A stretch of 64,000 nt of DNA from Podospora comata (taxonomy: Eukaryota; Ascomycota; Sordariomycetes; Sordariales; Podosporaceae), in the NCBI GenBank assembly GCA_017354895.1, contig CP071494.1:2170001-2234000 (forward strand). Reading direction: 5' to 3'. Under the pieces are notes generated by a model. It was not told the DNA's origin and made no database searches. It saw only the letters and a list, made by a program, of their open reading frames with translations. A program made the translations under genes and the position numbers. Position 1 is the stretch's first letter. Each line of letters begins with the position of its first letter. Below are positions 53,588-64,000 of the stretch, in pieces.

Positions 53588-56396
53588 AAGCTGTTGGTGT
53601 CTGGAATCTTGATGATTTGCGAGGAACACAGATTCGGATCTTGCTCTTGTGTGTGTGTGTGCGTGTGTGTGTGAGTGTGTGTGTGTGTGTGTGTGTGTTC
53701 ACAGGATGTACACAAAGTATTACTGCTACTACTACAACAGAATAGACATGGGTATTCTTCCAAGACTTTTAGTCTATGCGTTGCTCATCCGCAATTCCCG
53801 TTTGGTACCTGGACTAGAGTTTTCCGTTCCGGCAGCGGGGAGAGGCACGTAACCGTGCCGAAGTGCGGTCAGGGGGGATGGGAAGGAACCGGATTCTTGG
53901 TTCACCTTATTTTCCTTGCTTTGGACCATGTTCGTTTTCTGTCATCCGGCTCGGTTACGGGATGTGTTGCGTGTTGGTTTCTATATCACCCCTGTCTAGT
54001 TATACATCATCATGATTGCCATGATACAATTTTTCCCCCGGGAGTTTTTGTAGGCTGATGGTGACACGATGACTGCACACCGGTCCGGGGTTTGGAGTTA
54101 ATGGGGATAAGCCAAGGACAGCTGGCTGGCAGCAGAGCCCGTGAAATGTTGTTTGTCTGGTGACTCTCTTGCGGCGCAGCAAGGAATTCTTTTCCTTCTT
54201 CCCCGGGGATCCAATTGCCAATGACGAAAGATGAGAGGCGTAGAATTGGGCTTGGTTATTGGACTGATTATGGGCTGTTCGGCTGTTGGAGGTCATCTTG
54301 GATTGGACCATGTCATCGGCCCTCGACCCCTTGTCAGACATTATTGGCTTATGGCAAAGACATAAACCCCCAAGAAGGGGAAAATCGCGCAGTTGTCCTT
54401 GTTGGGGGGGTTTGCTGCTGAATGTCTTGCTCTTTTCTCATCCCATGGGGGACGGAGTAGGGGGTGCAGATATGGTCTTCTTCTAGTGTTGGCGGGAAAG
54501 ACAGGGCTTCCCCACGTCTTTGCTGCACCGCACCGCCGTCGGGTCGCCGGTCCCCTGTGCAAAGTCAACGTGGGAGAGGCCAGAAATGCCGTGCGGTGCG
54601 GGCGGGTAATGTACCTTGGAAGAATCAATTTGCAAATCAATGATATCAAATCCGGACTTGTTGTCCGAGATGCCTGCGGTGCTGTGTGCTGTGTGCTGTG
54701 TGTTGTGTGCTGCAGGAGACTGTCCAGATGACCATCAGCACAAAGAGCGAGATTCCAGGTTGCCCGTTTGCAATTCCCTATCTCTCTCGCCAGTTGCGGT
54801 CGATTGTGTGGCACTCTACAGCCAAAAGGTGCGGTTGCGTTGCAGCACCGGTAAGGGCGATTGGAGGGGCAACTACTATACGAACAGGAAGGCAATTGTA
54901 ACGATTGAGAGAGATCTCGACTGTCACGAGAGCACCAGTGAGAAGGACAGACTGCTAGCTGCCTACCGGTCTGGTTTGGGCTTGCAGATGGTGGTAGTGT
55001 GGTGTGGGGTCATGGTGATGGTGGACTGACTACTGGATGACTGACTCCTTGGTGTTGTTGCTCAAATGTGTGTATCAAAGTTGATGCTGACAGGTGTAGC
55101 TCCAACTCGGCGCCTTTCACTGAAGCATCAACGGAACGGCGTCCGGCCATCTTAAGACACTGGCTGTACTACCGTGACTATGTCTCTGTAGCTATTTTGC
55201 TCTGTTGCCATGTTGCTCTGTGTGCCGAGTAAATCTCCTTCCATCTCGATGATCGCTCTGAAGGTGTGTTCGTATACCCTTGAGTGCCTCGTGCTCGTCG
55301 TGCCTGGGCGTCCGGTGTCTAGGCTGGAATCGGCTCCAACAAAAAGTCTCTGATGGCTCGGCTTTGTTATTCTGGGTCGCTGGAGCTGGCATCACCAATG
55401 GCTGTCAAACACCATGCAGCACCTGCAGAGTGCAGCTTCAGCGTTGTTGAAGTGTCACGACTTGAGTGGCTATCGGTGCTTTCCGCACCCCACCTTGGTC
55501 TTGTTCTGGGAGCCTGACGGGGGTCGACGGGGGTGCCATGGGGTGCCATTCGACAGGCTTGGCATCTTGGAGCACTCTATCCAGACGCACCGGTCTGCAG
55601 GCTATAACCGCACTTGGTTCGTGATGTTGAGTCGGAGGATGGTAGGATGCCCAATTGTGCGTGCTTGATATCTGTCCAATGTCTGTCTGGCAGCGGCCCG
55701 CGCCTGTCAGATATTGACTCTCTCTCTAGGTAGAGTGTGGGTTGTGTCGGGGGGTGAGCTGTCCACAGTTGCGGGTTGCAGTCTGGCAGTTCTGCAGTTA
55801 TTGCACACACGCCGAAGGCCGGGAGTCCGAACGGGTAGTGAGTGTGAGTGAATCTGATCAATGTTGACTGGTGGGACGGATGGGTGATGGGTGGGTGGTC
55901 AACCCATCGATAGCCTGGGCCAGCCATCCGAGAAACCAAGCCCAGCCAGGCACCGTCACACTCCGCGCTTCGCCTTGGTGCCTTGGTCGAACTCGACTAA
56001 GCCAACCCGTAACCCGCCCCTCCTTGCCATGCCAACCTGTCCCAAGTCACCCATGGACTGACAAGTGGCAATGTAGCCCGAAAGTGCCGTCATTGAAACT
56101 TGGAGACATGTTGCGGCATTGAGCGGATCGCATTTCAGCCCAAGTGGGCGGCTCCCATAAACTCTTCTGGAGCACTGGAGCACCTCCACTCCCACGATAA
56201 TAATAGGCCCCCCTTCCCAACCTTTTCCTCCACTTTCCAACTTTTGGTTCTCAGCCTCAGCTAAATATCAATGTGAACCTCCACCCTCGACTCGACCTTT
56301 AACAACTCCAAAGTCAAGTCAAGCCAAGCCAAAGGATCAACAACCAACGCCGAAGATCAAGCATCAAGATCAACATCAACATCCACCTTAGTCATC
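52964..56396. other. Long intergenic region with microsatellites
   Basis: About 3.4 kb, the longest gene-free stretch. It holds GTT and TG repeats near 53556-53698 and a ctgtgtg-type repeat near 54680-54715. Open frames of about 110-180 codons near 54341-55029 occur on both strands and are Cys- or Arg-rich with no family match. The last 150 bases, with atcaaca-type repeats, are the leader of the next gene. Confidence 0.5.
53556..53698. repeat. (GTT)n and (TG)n microsatellites
   Basis: A gtt run at 53556-53587 and a TG run with a few interruptions at 53650-53698, separated by about 60 bp of unique sequence. Confidence 0.95.
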
Positions 56397-56867
56397 ATGA
56401 TGGCCTCACTCACACTCACACCCGACTCTCGCATGCAGCGAAGAGATTCATCAGACCGAAGTGCCAGCAAGAGAAGACCAAGACTGCTCCGCGCCACTGC
56501 TACCGAACCCTCCATCACCACCTCCAACGCCAGCCGAAATGCCCTCTGCAGCCAGTCAAACCGAGCGACCGACCTCCTGACCCGTGCCTTCGTTTCTGGC
56601 TCTCCTCCGGGATCTTCTTCACCAATCTCTGTCCGGCCATCCATGTTCGACAGTGTCGACCGTCAGCAAGAGCTATCCGTCTCGCCTGTCAGTCAGCCCG
56701 ACTCGTATGATGAGCGTCCTTGTATGTCTTGCCATCTTTCACTTGTGTCCCGGACTATGTGCTGACTTTGAAACCCAGTTTCGGGACGGTACTTCAGCTT
56801 CCCCAGCTTCGATGACTATGAGGGTAGCCAGCAAGGCGACAAGGAGTCCGAGATCAAGTCCCCTTGA
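56397..56867 (+). CDS. Small Ser/Arg-rich protein of unknown function
   Basis: Exons 56397-56721 and 56779-56867, over a 57-nt intron (donor gtatgt, acceptor cccag), give 137 aa. I trust the gene because reading through the splice gives a coherent end (ERPFSGRYFSFPSFDDYEGS, then a charged tail ending EIKSP), while the unspliced frame ends in an unlike tail. The body is Ser/Thr/Arg-rich (RRDSSDRSASKRRPRLLRA; LTRAFVSGSPPGSSSPISV). No domain, signal peptide or membrane segment is seen. A second ATG follows at once at 56400. It could be a phosphorylated regulatory protein; no function is assigned. Confidence 0.65.
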
Positions 56868-58142
56868 GAGGTCGCCCTGATCTCTTTTGGAGGGCAGTTC
56901 CGCTGAATGCTGCCACGCATCTGGCTACTATGCCTTTGGAGCGGAACTTCGCCAGGAGAAACCGGAACCCCCAACCCAACCCATCATCGAAACGCCCACG
57001 CCCTACTTCCCCTCGGATTGAGAAGCACTTGCAGCCATGACTGTTTATTTTGTGTATTCCCCGAGCCAGTCCACCCCTCTCACACGCCTCAGATTGAGGC
57101 ACTCCCGACGACGGGATGGAGAGGGAGTTTCCACTGGAGGATCGACGGCGCAGAGAGCATTTTGTACGATATAACACTCATTTTGGTGACGTGGATCACG
57201 ATATGATCCCCCAAACGAAAGGTCGACAGCGTCCCACAGGTGGGATGCACGTCTCAAACGGTCGGAGTCATTCACCCCGCCAACAAAGACGTTGAAAAAG
57301 GAGGAAATAGGGTAACACACCTACCTACCTATGCGCACTCACCGCCCTTGTACCAAAACATTTTGTGTAGCTTTATGTCGTCATGACACGTCGGGTGACC
57401 CTGAGCCTATATGCTGCCAGGGCAAACGCACCCCGAGGAGGATGAATGGATGGATGGATGGATGGGGATTAATTGGAAGCGAAGGTGATCATTGGCCGGA
57501 AAAAAGGTCGATGGAATGAATTTACGTCGCTCTCTTCAAAACTTTTCGTTTTGCTGAATCTTTGGGGGGCTGTCACTGAGATCTTGATTTCGAGGGGGAC
57601 AAGCGGGAGAATGATCAAAAATAATCTAGTCATAAAACACAAAAAAAAATCAAAGAAACTATTACAATAGCCAGTGCTCCCCTTTGACTAGTGTGATGTG
57701 AGACCGAAAAGTGTGGTGTTATGGGCATAGTGCAACACCAATAGTTGTGACTTCAAGGGAAATAGTACGCGAGAGCATATTTGAGGCTGTGGTAACCAAA
57801 GGCAAAGGTGATGGGGAGGGGTTGGAGCTGGGAGTCAGTGGTGCTTATCTTATCGCCCAGCACTCACCTTATCGATAGCAGAGCAGCAAGCCAAAAGTGA
57901 ATGGCAGGAGCAGGCAAAAACGCACGGCCCTCCGAGCCCTAAGGTCCGTGCAGCCAATCATGCCCCGCAATGAGTGCCCCACAGGTCTAGTTTTTCCGCT
58001 GATGGGAGGTGCGCTGCAGCCCACACAACGAATTTCAATTTTGATTCCGAAGCAGAGAAACCCAAACTCGTGTCCTCGATTGCACGGTCTCCATCACTAA
58101 CCAAGCAGCACTTCCCGTCACCGAAGACATTGCTGCGTCAAG
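56868..58142. other. Intergenic upstream of eS1
   Basis: About 1.3 kb. It includes an atgg repeat near 57443-57464 (four units). The 300 bases before eS1 hold two cttatc (GATA-type) sites and an agccaatca box near 57952, candidate promoter elements. No gene is supported. Confidence 0.5.
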
Positions 58143-59249
58143 ATGGCTGTTGGCAAGTACGTTGAACCCCTCGAAAACCGATTTTCTCTGCGATACCCAC
58201 GATTTTCCTCGACTTCGCGATACAATTCGGCCGCCTGGTGGTGGATTCTGGACCTGATGATGGCTGACCATCGTCCACAGGAACAAGAGACTGTCCAAGG
58301 GCAAGAAGGGCCTTAAGAAGAAGGCCCAGGACCCCTTCGCCCGCAAGGACTGGTACGGCATCAAGGTACGTCGCGACATAATCGAGTTTCGGTCGAGGCA
58401 GCGAGGCTAACAAATAATCAAATCACAGGCCCCCGCGCCTTTCGCCATCAGAGAGTAAGCTTTGAAATCCCGAACACCACAGATCGCCGCGAGACGAGCA
58501 GGCAGGAACCCGAGCAGCGATTCTAACAAGCGATTTCAGCGTCGGCAAGACCCTCGTCAACAGAACCACTGGTCTCAAGAATGCCAACGATGCTCTGAAG
58601 GGCCGCATCGTCGAGGTTTCTCTGGCCGATCTCCAGAAGGATGAGGACCACGCTTTCCGCAAGGTCAAGCTCCGCGTCGATGAGGTCCAGGGCAAGAACT
58701 GCCTCACCAACTTCCACGGCCTTGACTTCACCTCCGACAAGCTCCGCTCGCTCGTCCGCAAGTGGCAGACTCTGATCGAGGCCAACGTCACCGTCCAGAC
58801 CACCGACCACTACCTTCTCCGCCTCTTCGCCATCGCTTTCACCAAGCGCCGCCCCAACCAGATCAAGAAGACCACCTATGCCGCTTCTTCCCAAATCCGT
58901 GCCATCCGCAAGAAGATGACCGAGATCATCCAGCGCGAGGCTTCCAGCTGCACCCTCCAGCAGCTCACCTCGAAGCTTATCCCCGAGGTTATCGGCCGCG
59001 AGATCGAGAAGGCCACCCAGGGCATCTACCCTCTCCAGAACGTATGTGGAATTTTGAGCGACGGGGAACAGAAGCACGGCGGGGTAGCTAACATGTCACT
59101 TTCAGGTCCACATCCGCAAGGTCAAGCTCCTCAAGGCTCCCAAGTTCGACCTCGGTGCCCTCATGGCTCTCCACGGCGAGTCCAGCACCGATGATGCTGG
59201 CCAGAAGGTTGAGCGCGAGTTCAAGGAGACGGTCCTTGAGTCCGTATAA
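58143..59249 (+). CDS. RPS1: 40S ribosomal protein eS1 (S3a/Rps1)
   Basis: Component of the small cytosolic subunit near the mRNA exit and eIF3 site. Five exons: 58143-58156 (14 nt), 58281-58365, 58429-58454 (26 nt), 58540-59041 and 59106-59249, giving 256 aa, the normal length. The joined start is [20 protein letters not shown], then [20 protein letters not shown] and [20 protein letters not shown]. The large exon carries [20 protein letters not shown] and the last exon [20 protein letters not shown]. Codon use is strongly biased to C-ending codons, as expected for a highly expressed gene. All introns lie in the first 400 bases apart from the last. I found no snoRNA in the introns. Confidence 0.96.
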
Positions 59250-60380
59250 AGGGTTGGTTGTTTTTGGGAACGCAAAGGGCAGGGTTTTCATCAGCAATAC
59301 CTCTGGGGCACTGGGATTGCTTTCGTTGCATTTGGCGCGTATTATGGAACAGTAGTCAAGGGTAACGAATGTTGGTCTCATACGACGGACCGAGCGGGAA
59401 TCAAAAGGATCATAAATGACTGTGACACGACCAAACAAAGCATTTCCCCCAGAGATGGCACCCCCCGATGTGAGGTTGTCAGTATGGACTACCTAGGGAG
59501 AATGGCCTGTGAAATTGGCCCGTTTCGGTGCCAAGGCAATTCGAGGGGGACGTGGCAGAAGTGGTAGTGCGCCCAGATACCGTATCAGCGAACATGAGTT
59601 TGACGTGTGCTCCTAGGACCGTTTCCTGACATTTTCCCCCAAACGACGCCGTCTTTTTGTTCCTGGAGTAAATCGTACGAAGTAGTCCCATTGTGTTGAA
59701 ATTGGAGCGTGTGACAGGGCAGCCCAGCTTGACAGCTTGTTTCATAACGTCATCACGGGTGCTGTCCAAGCCCGCCAGCTACTTTATTAGTGGCCAACAG
59801 CAGGCGGGGACTACTAAAGTTCACTGGCCGCCTCACTACCAGTTGGGCAACAAGACATATTCTTCCAGATATCACTTTTCTTGTGTTTCCGTCTGTGTTG
59901 CTGCCTTGCTTATTACCTACCTATCCGAGCCGCACCCTCTTTTTTTTGGTCTTTTGAGGCGAGCGCCAGGGAAATTCCACATTCCAATCAGTTTTTAAGC
60001 CGCTGCTGAAAGATAAGACGAGAAAACAGAACAGCTCAGAAGGGAGGGTGTCGTCGTCATCATTGAGCAGCACCACCTAGTCTTTGTGTTTTGGACCGAG
60101 GCAAAACCCGATCGATTCTGTCAACCCGCCCAAAACCTTAAACTCGCATCATTCGAGACACAACTATCTTTCTTATCTTTTACGCACCTACCTAACTACC
60201 TTAGTTGCACTATTCCTACCGGACTTTTATTGTTGTTGTTTGTTGTTGCTGTGGTTTTTTTTTCTGGCTGGCGGGAATAACAAAAACAGCGGCGGATAGT
60301 TTGGGTTGGGTTGGTTGATATATCTCTTGTTTGGCAGCTACTGCAAGGGAAGAACTTGGGGATTTAACTGAAAGGGAAAG
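59250..60380. other. Intergenic upstream of the Rab gene
   Basis: About 1.1 kb. The last 350 bases are a T-rich leader with ctacc-type motifs. No gene is supported. Confidence 0.5.
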
Positions 60381-61443
60381 ATGGCTTCGGATGATACCCT
60401 CCCGACGCTCAAGGTGTTGCTTATTGGGCCGTCGGGGGCGGGGAAGAGTGCTTGTGAGTTTTGTTTTCTTTCTTCATGTTTATGTTGTGAGAGTTGTTGT
60501 CACATGTTTTTTTTCTGTTCTGGTGGTGAGGTGGTCACCGTATATGACCGGTCGGTGGCCTCAGCGGGCCGTAATCAACCCCTGGCTTCGCATGATATGG
60601 CCTGGGATGTTTCTTCATGGCTTGGAGGTGATGATCCCTTCATCACTCCCTCATCTTCACAACACTCACAACTACCACCTCACAGCTTGATCTCACTAAC
60701 ACTCACTCACCCACTCTTACTCAGTACTAACCCGCTACTGCGACGATGAATTCGACCCCGAGACCTCAGCCGCAACGATAGGGATTGATTTTAAGGTATT
60801 CCCTTCCCCCCTTTTCCTCCTTACCCATCACTGACAACCCCTCCTTCCCCCCTAGATCAAAGTCCTCAACGTCCGCGGCAAACCCTACCGTCTCACCCTC
60901 TTCGACACCGCAGGCCAGGAACGGTTCCGCACCCTCTCCACCTCGTTCTACCGCGGCGCGCACGGGGTGTTGCTCGTGTACGACATCTCGACGCGGGCGA
61001 GCTTTTTGAGCATGGAGAGGTGGTTCAACGAGGCGGAGGCGAACACGGTAGAGGGGGTTGCGCTTTATCTGGTAAGCCTCCCCGCCCCCTTACATCACAT
61101 CACATGTACCTTCAACTTTTCCACCGCTATGCTGTGGCTAACATAAGAATAGGTCGGGGCAAAGTTGGACAAGGCCGACGCAAGGGAGGTCACCACGGAG
61201 GAGGGACAGGCGCTCGCCGAGGCGCACGGGGCAAAGTTTTGCGAGGCGAGCGCAAAGACTAGGGAAAATGTGAGGTTGGCGTTTGTGGATATTGTGGATA
61301 GGATTGTGCAGACTCCGGGGTTGATACAGAATGCTAGACTGGGAAGGGCGGCGGGGGCGGTGGCGTTGGGGAATGGTGGGAGTAGTGGGAGTGGTGGTGG
61401 TGATGGGTATGGGGCTTATTTGCCGGGGGGCTGTTCTTGTTGA
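60381..61443 (+). CDS. Rab18-like small GTPase
   Basis: Ras-superfamily switch for membrane traffic; Rab18 acts at ER and lipid droplets in animals. Four exons: 60381-60453, 60725-60795, 60856-61071 and 61153-61443, giving 216 aa. The first intron is long (271 nt). Motifs: P-loop GPSGAGKS (16-23), switch I Thr42 in SAATIGIDF, DTAGQE (65-70), and SAK (153-155). The guanine-specificity motif, normally NKxD, reads AKLD (123-126), so Asn is replaced by Ala. The C-terminus is Gly/Ser-rich and ends CSC, a double-geranylgeranyl signal of the CxC type. Rab18 is my best guess from the LLTRYCDDEFDPE switch region and general similarity. I believe other fungal members share the changed NKxD, but cannot check. 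Confidence 0.88.
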
Positions 61444-61828
61444 GCAAGGGGGCTAGAGGGGAAAAGGGCGTTGATCATGAAGAGGCTTGGAGTTCGAGGG
61501 TTGGTTCGGTAAATTAGAAGAGAGCGAGGCATGGCGATGGATGGATGGGTGGTGAGGGGAGTTGGGATACACTTCAGACTGTTGAGACAGCACAGAGAGT
61601 TTTGATACCCCCAGGCTTTTTTTGGATTATGGATGGAAGTACATTGTACACCTTTTCTTTTGCTTATCAACTGTCCTTGTGTTTAAGTACTTGTTGTGTT
61701 TGGTCTATAATTTCTGTCTATGTCTAAGTGGTGTGTGCTGTTGACGCATACTCCTCCCCCTCTCATGCAATATTGGCATTTGATAGACGATGGACAATAA
61801 ATATACAAATCAACCTCTCTCCGGCCAT
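61444..61828. other. Intergenic, convergent 3' regions
   Basis: 385 bases between the Rab and IMO32-like stops. Nothing beyond T-rich UTR sequence is seen. Confidence 0.6.
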
Positions 61829-62914
61829 CTATTCCTTCGGACTCAAAAACTCCACCACCGCCCTCCTAAACGCCTCGGGATTCTCACTAATTAACCAATG
61901 GCCCGCCTCGACATCCACCAGCTCAAACCTGGGGAAAAACTGGCCTATCAGCGGGATGACCTCGTCAGGGACATATTTCGACTTTGTCCCCCTGACAAAC
62001 AGCGCCGGTTTCTCAAACCTGACCTCTCTGGGATCTTTAAAGGGAAAGTCACCCAGGTGATCGAGCGCCTTCCCGATGATGCTCAGCGGAACCTTGAACT
62101 TTTGGACCTGAGACTCGGGGTGGCGGGGACGGTGGAGGTTGCCGAGGAGGAACTGGCGGATTGTGACGGAGGGTTCGTAGGACTGGAGGATGGAATCTGC
62201 TTGGGATTGTTTGGTGACCTCAGAGGATTCGATCTCTTTCATGCCGCGGATGTAGCGGGCAAAGTCGGACTCGAGGCGGGCGTCGACGGGGGCGTTGTCG
62301 ACGGAGATGAGGGAGGAGATTAGGGTGGGGGAGGTGAGAGAGAGGGTCATTGCGGCTTTGGCGCCCCTGAGAGGAGAGTGGGTTAGTAAGATAATGGGGG
62401 AAGGAGGGGGGAGGGGGACAAACATGGAGTGGCCGATCAGGCAAGGGTCTTTGAGGTCGTGCTGCTTGATAAAGTCGCCTACGTCGGCGGCCATGGCGGT
62501 GTAGTTGTGGTGGGGGTCGTGGGGGGAGTCCCCGTGGTTGCGGAGGTCCTTTTTTGGTGTCAGCGATGGTTGTTGATATGGGGTTTAGGTGCAGGTACAA
62601 TGGCGTAGACGGAGCGGCCTAGGTCACGGGCGAGGACTCTTGTCATATTGTTAGTATGATACGTAGGTGAGTAAGAGAGGGAGAGAGGGAGATACGTACT
62701 TACTTATCGTTCTGTTATTCTTCTTCGACCCAAACAACCCGTGCATGAAAACAATAGGCGAGTTCTTGTTGGGGTTACCAACCGACGGCTTGGCCGGCTC
62801 GTGAAGATCATACGCCAGAGGGACGGTGGAATATCTCATCTTCATCGTTTGGCATAATGAAGGTGTGAGCGTCCTTTTGGCAAAGAGCCGAAGGGCTGTC
62901 GCTCTTGGGGCCAT
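61829..62914 (-). CDS. IMO32: Mitochondrial alpha/beta hydrolase (Imo32/ABHD11-like)
   Basis: Minus-strand exons 62914-62700, 62638-62599 (40 nt), 62548-62424 and 62366-61829 give 305 aa. Joins yield NRTISKVLARDLGRSVYAID, then RNHGDSPHDPHHNYTAMAAD, and at the last junction the nucleophile elbow GHSMGAKAAM with Ser126. His is in AGHWLISENPEAF near the C-terminus, and an HGLFGSK oxyanion block lies near residue 57. The N-terminus (MAPRATALRLFAKRTLTPSL) is Arg-rich and amphipathic, as in mitochondrial presequences. Yeast Imo32 is a mitochondrial matrix protein of this family, cut by the intermediate peptidases, and human ABHD11 protects lipoylated dehydrogenases. The exact substrate is unknown. 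Confidence 0.9.
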
Positions 62915-63236
62915 CGTAATCTTTTTCTCTTGTTCTTCTTCGTGAGTTGAATGAGTGTCGGTTATATCGCAGGTAAAGAGTGAAAAATGCAGGGACCTGA
63001 ACCCTGATTATGTACAATGTTGAGATATGCACGGTGAGTCCCCGCCAAAGTGACAGCGAGAGTTCCGGTGAAGCTCGATACAGACAAAATTCCACTCTGT
63101 GAAGCGCACGGGCCACATACGTCATCTTATCGGTTCGTGTAAGTGGTAGATAGGGTGTAGGGGAAGGGAACAATATCTTATTGCTATGTAGAGATTGGCT
63201 CCCGATATGTTACTTTAGAGTTCGAATAGCTACGAC
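62915..63236. other. Intergenic, IMO32-like promoter and GH115 3' region
   Basis: 322 bases between the start of one minus-strand gene and the stop of the next. Nothing further is recognised. Confidence 0.55.
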
Positions 63237-64000
63237 TCAGACTTGAGCACTCTCCGGAGGGCCCATCAAACTCGACTTCAACCCACCCACGTCAATCACC
63301 ACCTTGGTAATCACCATGGTCGGCTCCAGAAGCCAGACCTTCAACTCGTGCTTCCCAGGGTTCAATCTACCGATATTGTTCGTCTTGACATAGGACCCCT
63401 TCACCACGGCGTCTGACCATCCCTGGGGTTGAGTGCTCCCGTCTGTCATTCCCACAGTTTGAACTGTCGTCTGGCTGCCGCCGTCAATGCCAAAGGTATA
63501 CTTGTTTGGGCTGTTGGGATTCGCGTTCTCAGATGGGGCAAGGTATACTGTCAACGTCGCAGCAGTAGCAGTGCTGAAGGTGTAAAAGGGGTAAGAAAGG
63601 ACATGTCCCTTGCCTGCTTGTTGCGAAGGAGTCTTGGGCGGGAGCTTAACGCCTGAGAGGGTACGGCCGTAATCGGGGATAACGAGGTAAGCCGATGATG
63701 ATGCGGGCGGAGGGGCAAAGTGCTCGGCTTCGATAGACACGACATTGTTGGCTTCGACGTGGCCTTTGAAGTCATCTGGCACATTGTTGTTTTGGATGGG
63801 CAGGATAACTGTGGCCGTTGTGCCGGTGGCGTTGAGATTCGCGATGCTCAAAGAAGCTGCAGTGTTTCCAACTGGGGCCTTTGACCAATCGACCGAGATG
63901 AGGGAACGAATGTCCGTTGTTCCCGAGGTCGTCGAGATGGTATTCTGAGCGTTTGTCACACTGACAAAAGAAGCGTTGGATGTGATCCGGTAGCTGAACG
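63237..64000 (-). CDS. Glycoside hydrolase family 115 (xylan alpha-glucuronidase), C-terminal part, partial
   Basis: The gene runs off the right edge; 254 codons remain, open from base 64000 to a TGA at 63237-63239. Family traits are SVDWSKAPVGNTAA, a TATVILPIQNNNVPDDFKGH stretch, EAEHF, YLVIPDYGRTLSGVKLPP and a closing LNPGKHELKVWLLEPTMVIT. These match the beta-sandwich C-terminal region of GH115 enzymes, which cut 4-O-methyl-glucuronic acid side chains from xylan and are usually secreted by plant-biomass degraders. The catalytic part and any signal peptide lie beyond the window. Its presence fits a saprotrophic or plant-associated fungus. Confidence 0.87.
   Translation of the reverse strand, partial: FSYRITSNASFVSVTNAQNTISTTSGTTDIRSLISVDWSKAPVGNTAASLSIANLNATGTTATVILPIQNNNVPDDFKGHVEANNVVSIEAEHFAPPPASSSAYLVIPDYGRTLSGVKLPPKTPSQQAGKGHVLSYPFYTFSTATAATLTVYLAPSENANPNSPNKYTFGIDGGSQTTVQTVGMTDGSTQPQGWSDAVVKGSYVKTNNIGRLNPGKHELKVWLLEPTMVITKVVIDVGGLKSSLMGPPESAQV

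Noticed and set aside
54341-55029. Overlapping 137- and 184-codon frames on opposite strands
   Set aside because: Low-complexity Cys/Arg composition, no motif, no splice partner; likely chance openness of GC-rich DNA.
58157-58280. Possible box C/D snoRNA in the first intron of the eS1 gene
   Set aside because: tgatga and ctga are only about 10 bases apart and at the 3' end of the intron, so they cannot bound a snoRNA.

Overview
The window looks like nuclear DNA of a filamentous ascomycete, most likely a Sordariomycete and plausibly Sordariales. Support comes from short introns (mostly 50-150 nt) with gtaagt/gtacgt donors, ctaac-like branch points and cag/tag acceptors, moderately GC-rich coding sequence, pyrimidine-rich leaders, many microsatellites, and a Neurospora-like tRNA-Phe with an intron. 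No rRNA, CRISPR array, operon, or recognisable transposon or virus copy was seen. I read 24 protein genes (two cut by the window edges) and one tRNA. Exon joins were worked out by hand from splice signals and reading-frame continuity.

Layout, left half. 1-268 is the 3' end of VAC8 (+). 1060-2013 is IMP1 (-), divergent from mitochondrial IF3 (2327-3214, +). eIF2B delta (3761-5184, +) converges on a small complex I accessory subunit (5522-5873, -). That gene shares a promoter region with a SHG1/BOD1-domain protein carrying a very long RS/RD tail (6560-9255, +). A triose-phosphate/nucleotide-sugar-type transporter (9882-11391, -) contains a 6-nt microexon. A membrane-anchored ubiquitin protease (13468-15561, -) is divergent from ALB1 (16357-16998, +). 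Then come tRNA-Phe(GAA) (17436-17547), an ATF/CREB bZIP (18558-19853, -), RFA3 (22393-22996, +), an Ams2/SPT21 GATA-type histone-gene regulator (24893-29046, -) and a fungal Ser/Pro/Lys-rich protein (31336-32787, -).

Layout, right half. ECM14 pseudo-carboxypeptidase (33845-35505, +), an intronless Sec7-PH Arf exchange factor (36834-41378, +), a WAPL cohesin-release factor (43163-45826, -), FUR1 uracil phosphoribosyltransferase (47344-48258, +), ELF1 (48599-49062, -), URC1 (50407-52963, +), a spliced 137-aa protein of unknown function (56397-56867, +), ribosomal protein eS1 (58143-59249, +), a Rab18-like GTPase (60381-61443, +), an IMO32/ABHD11-type mitochondrial hydrolase (61829-62914, -) and the 3' end of a GH115 glucuronidase (63237-64000, -).

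Most of this is housekeeping: mitochondrial biogenesis, translation initiation, ribosome assembly, chromatin and traffic. The clearest functional neighbourhood is FUR1-ELF1-URC1. FUR1 and URC1 belong to uracil salvage and the URC pyrimidine-degradation route and sit about 2.1 kb apart. Other points of interest are the 4-nt microexon in URC1, the 6-nt microexon in the transporter, the RS-tailed SHG1 protein, the 70-residue insertion in the GATA finger, the altered guanine-specificity motif of the Rab, and repeats in two promoter regions. The long gene-free stretches (11.4-13.5, 19.9-22.4, 23.0-24.9, 29.0-31.3 and 53.0-56.4 kb) hold microsatellites and short unrecognised ORFs.
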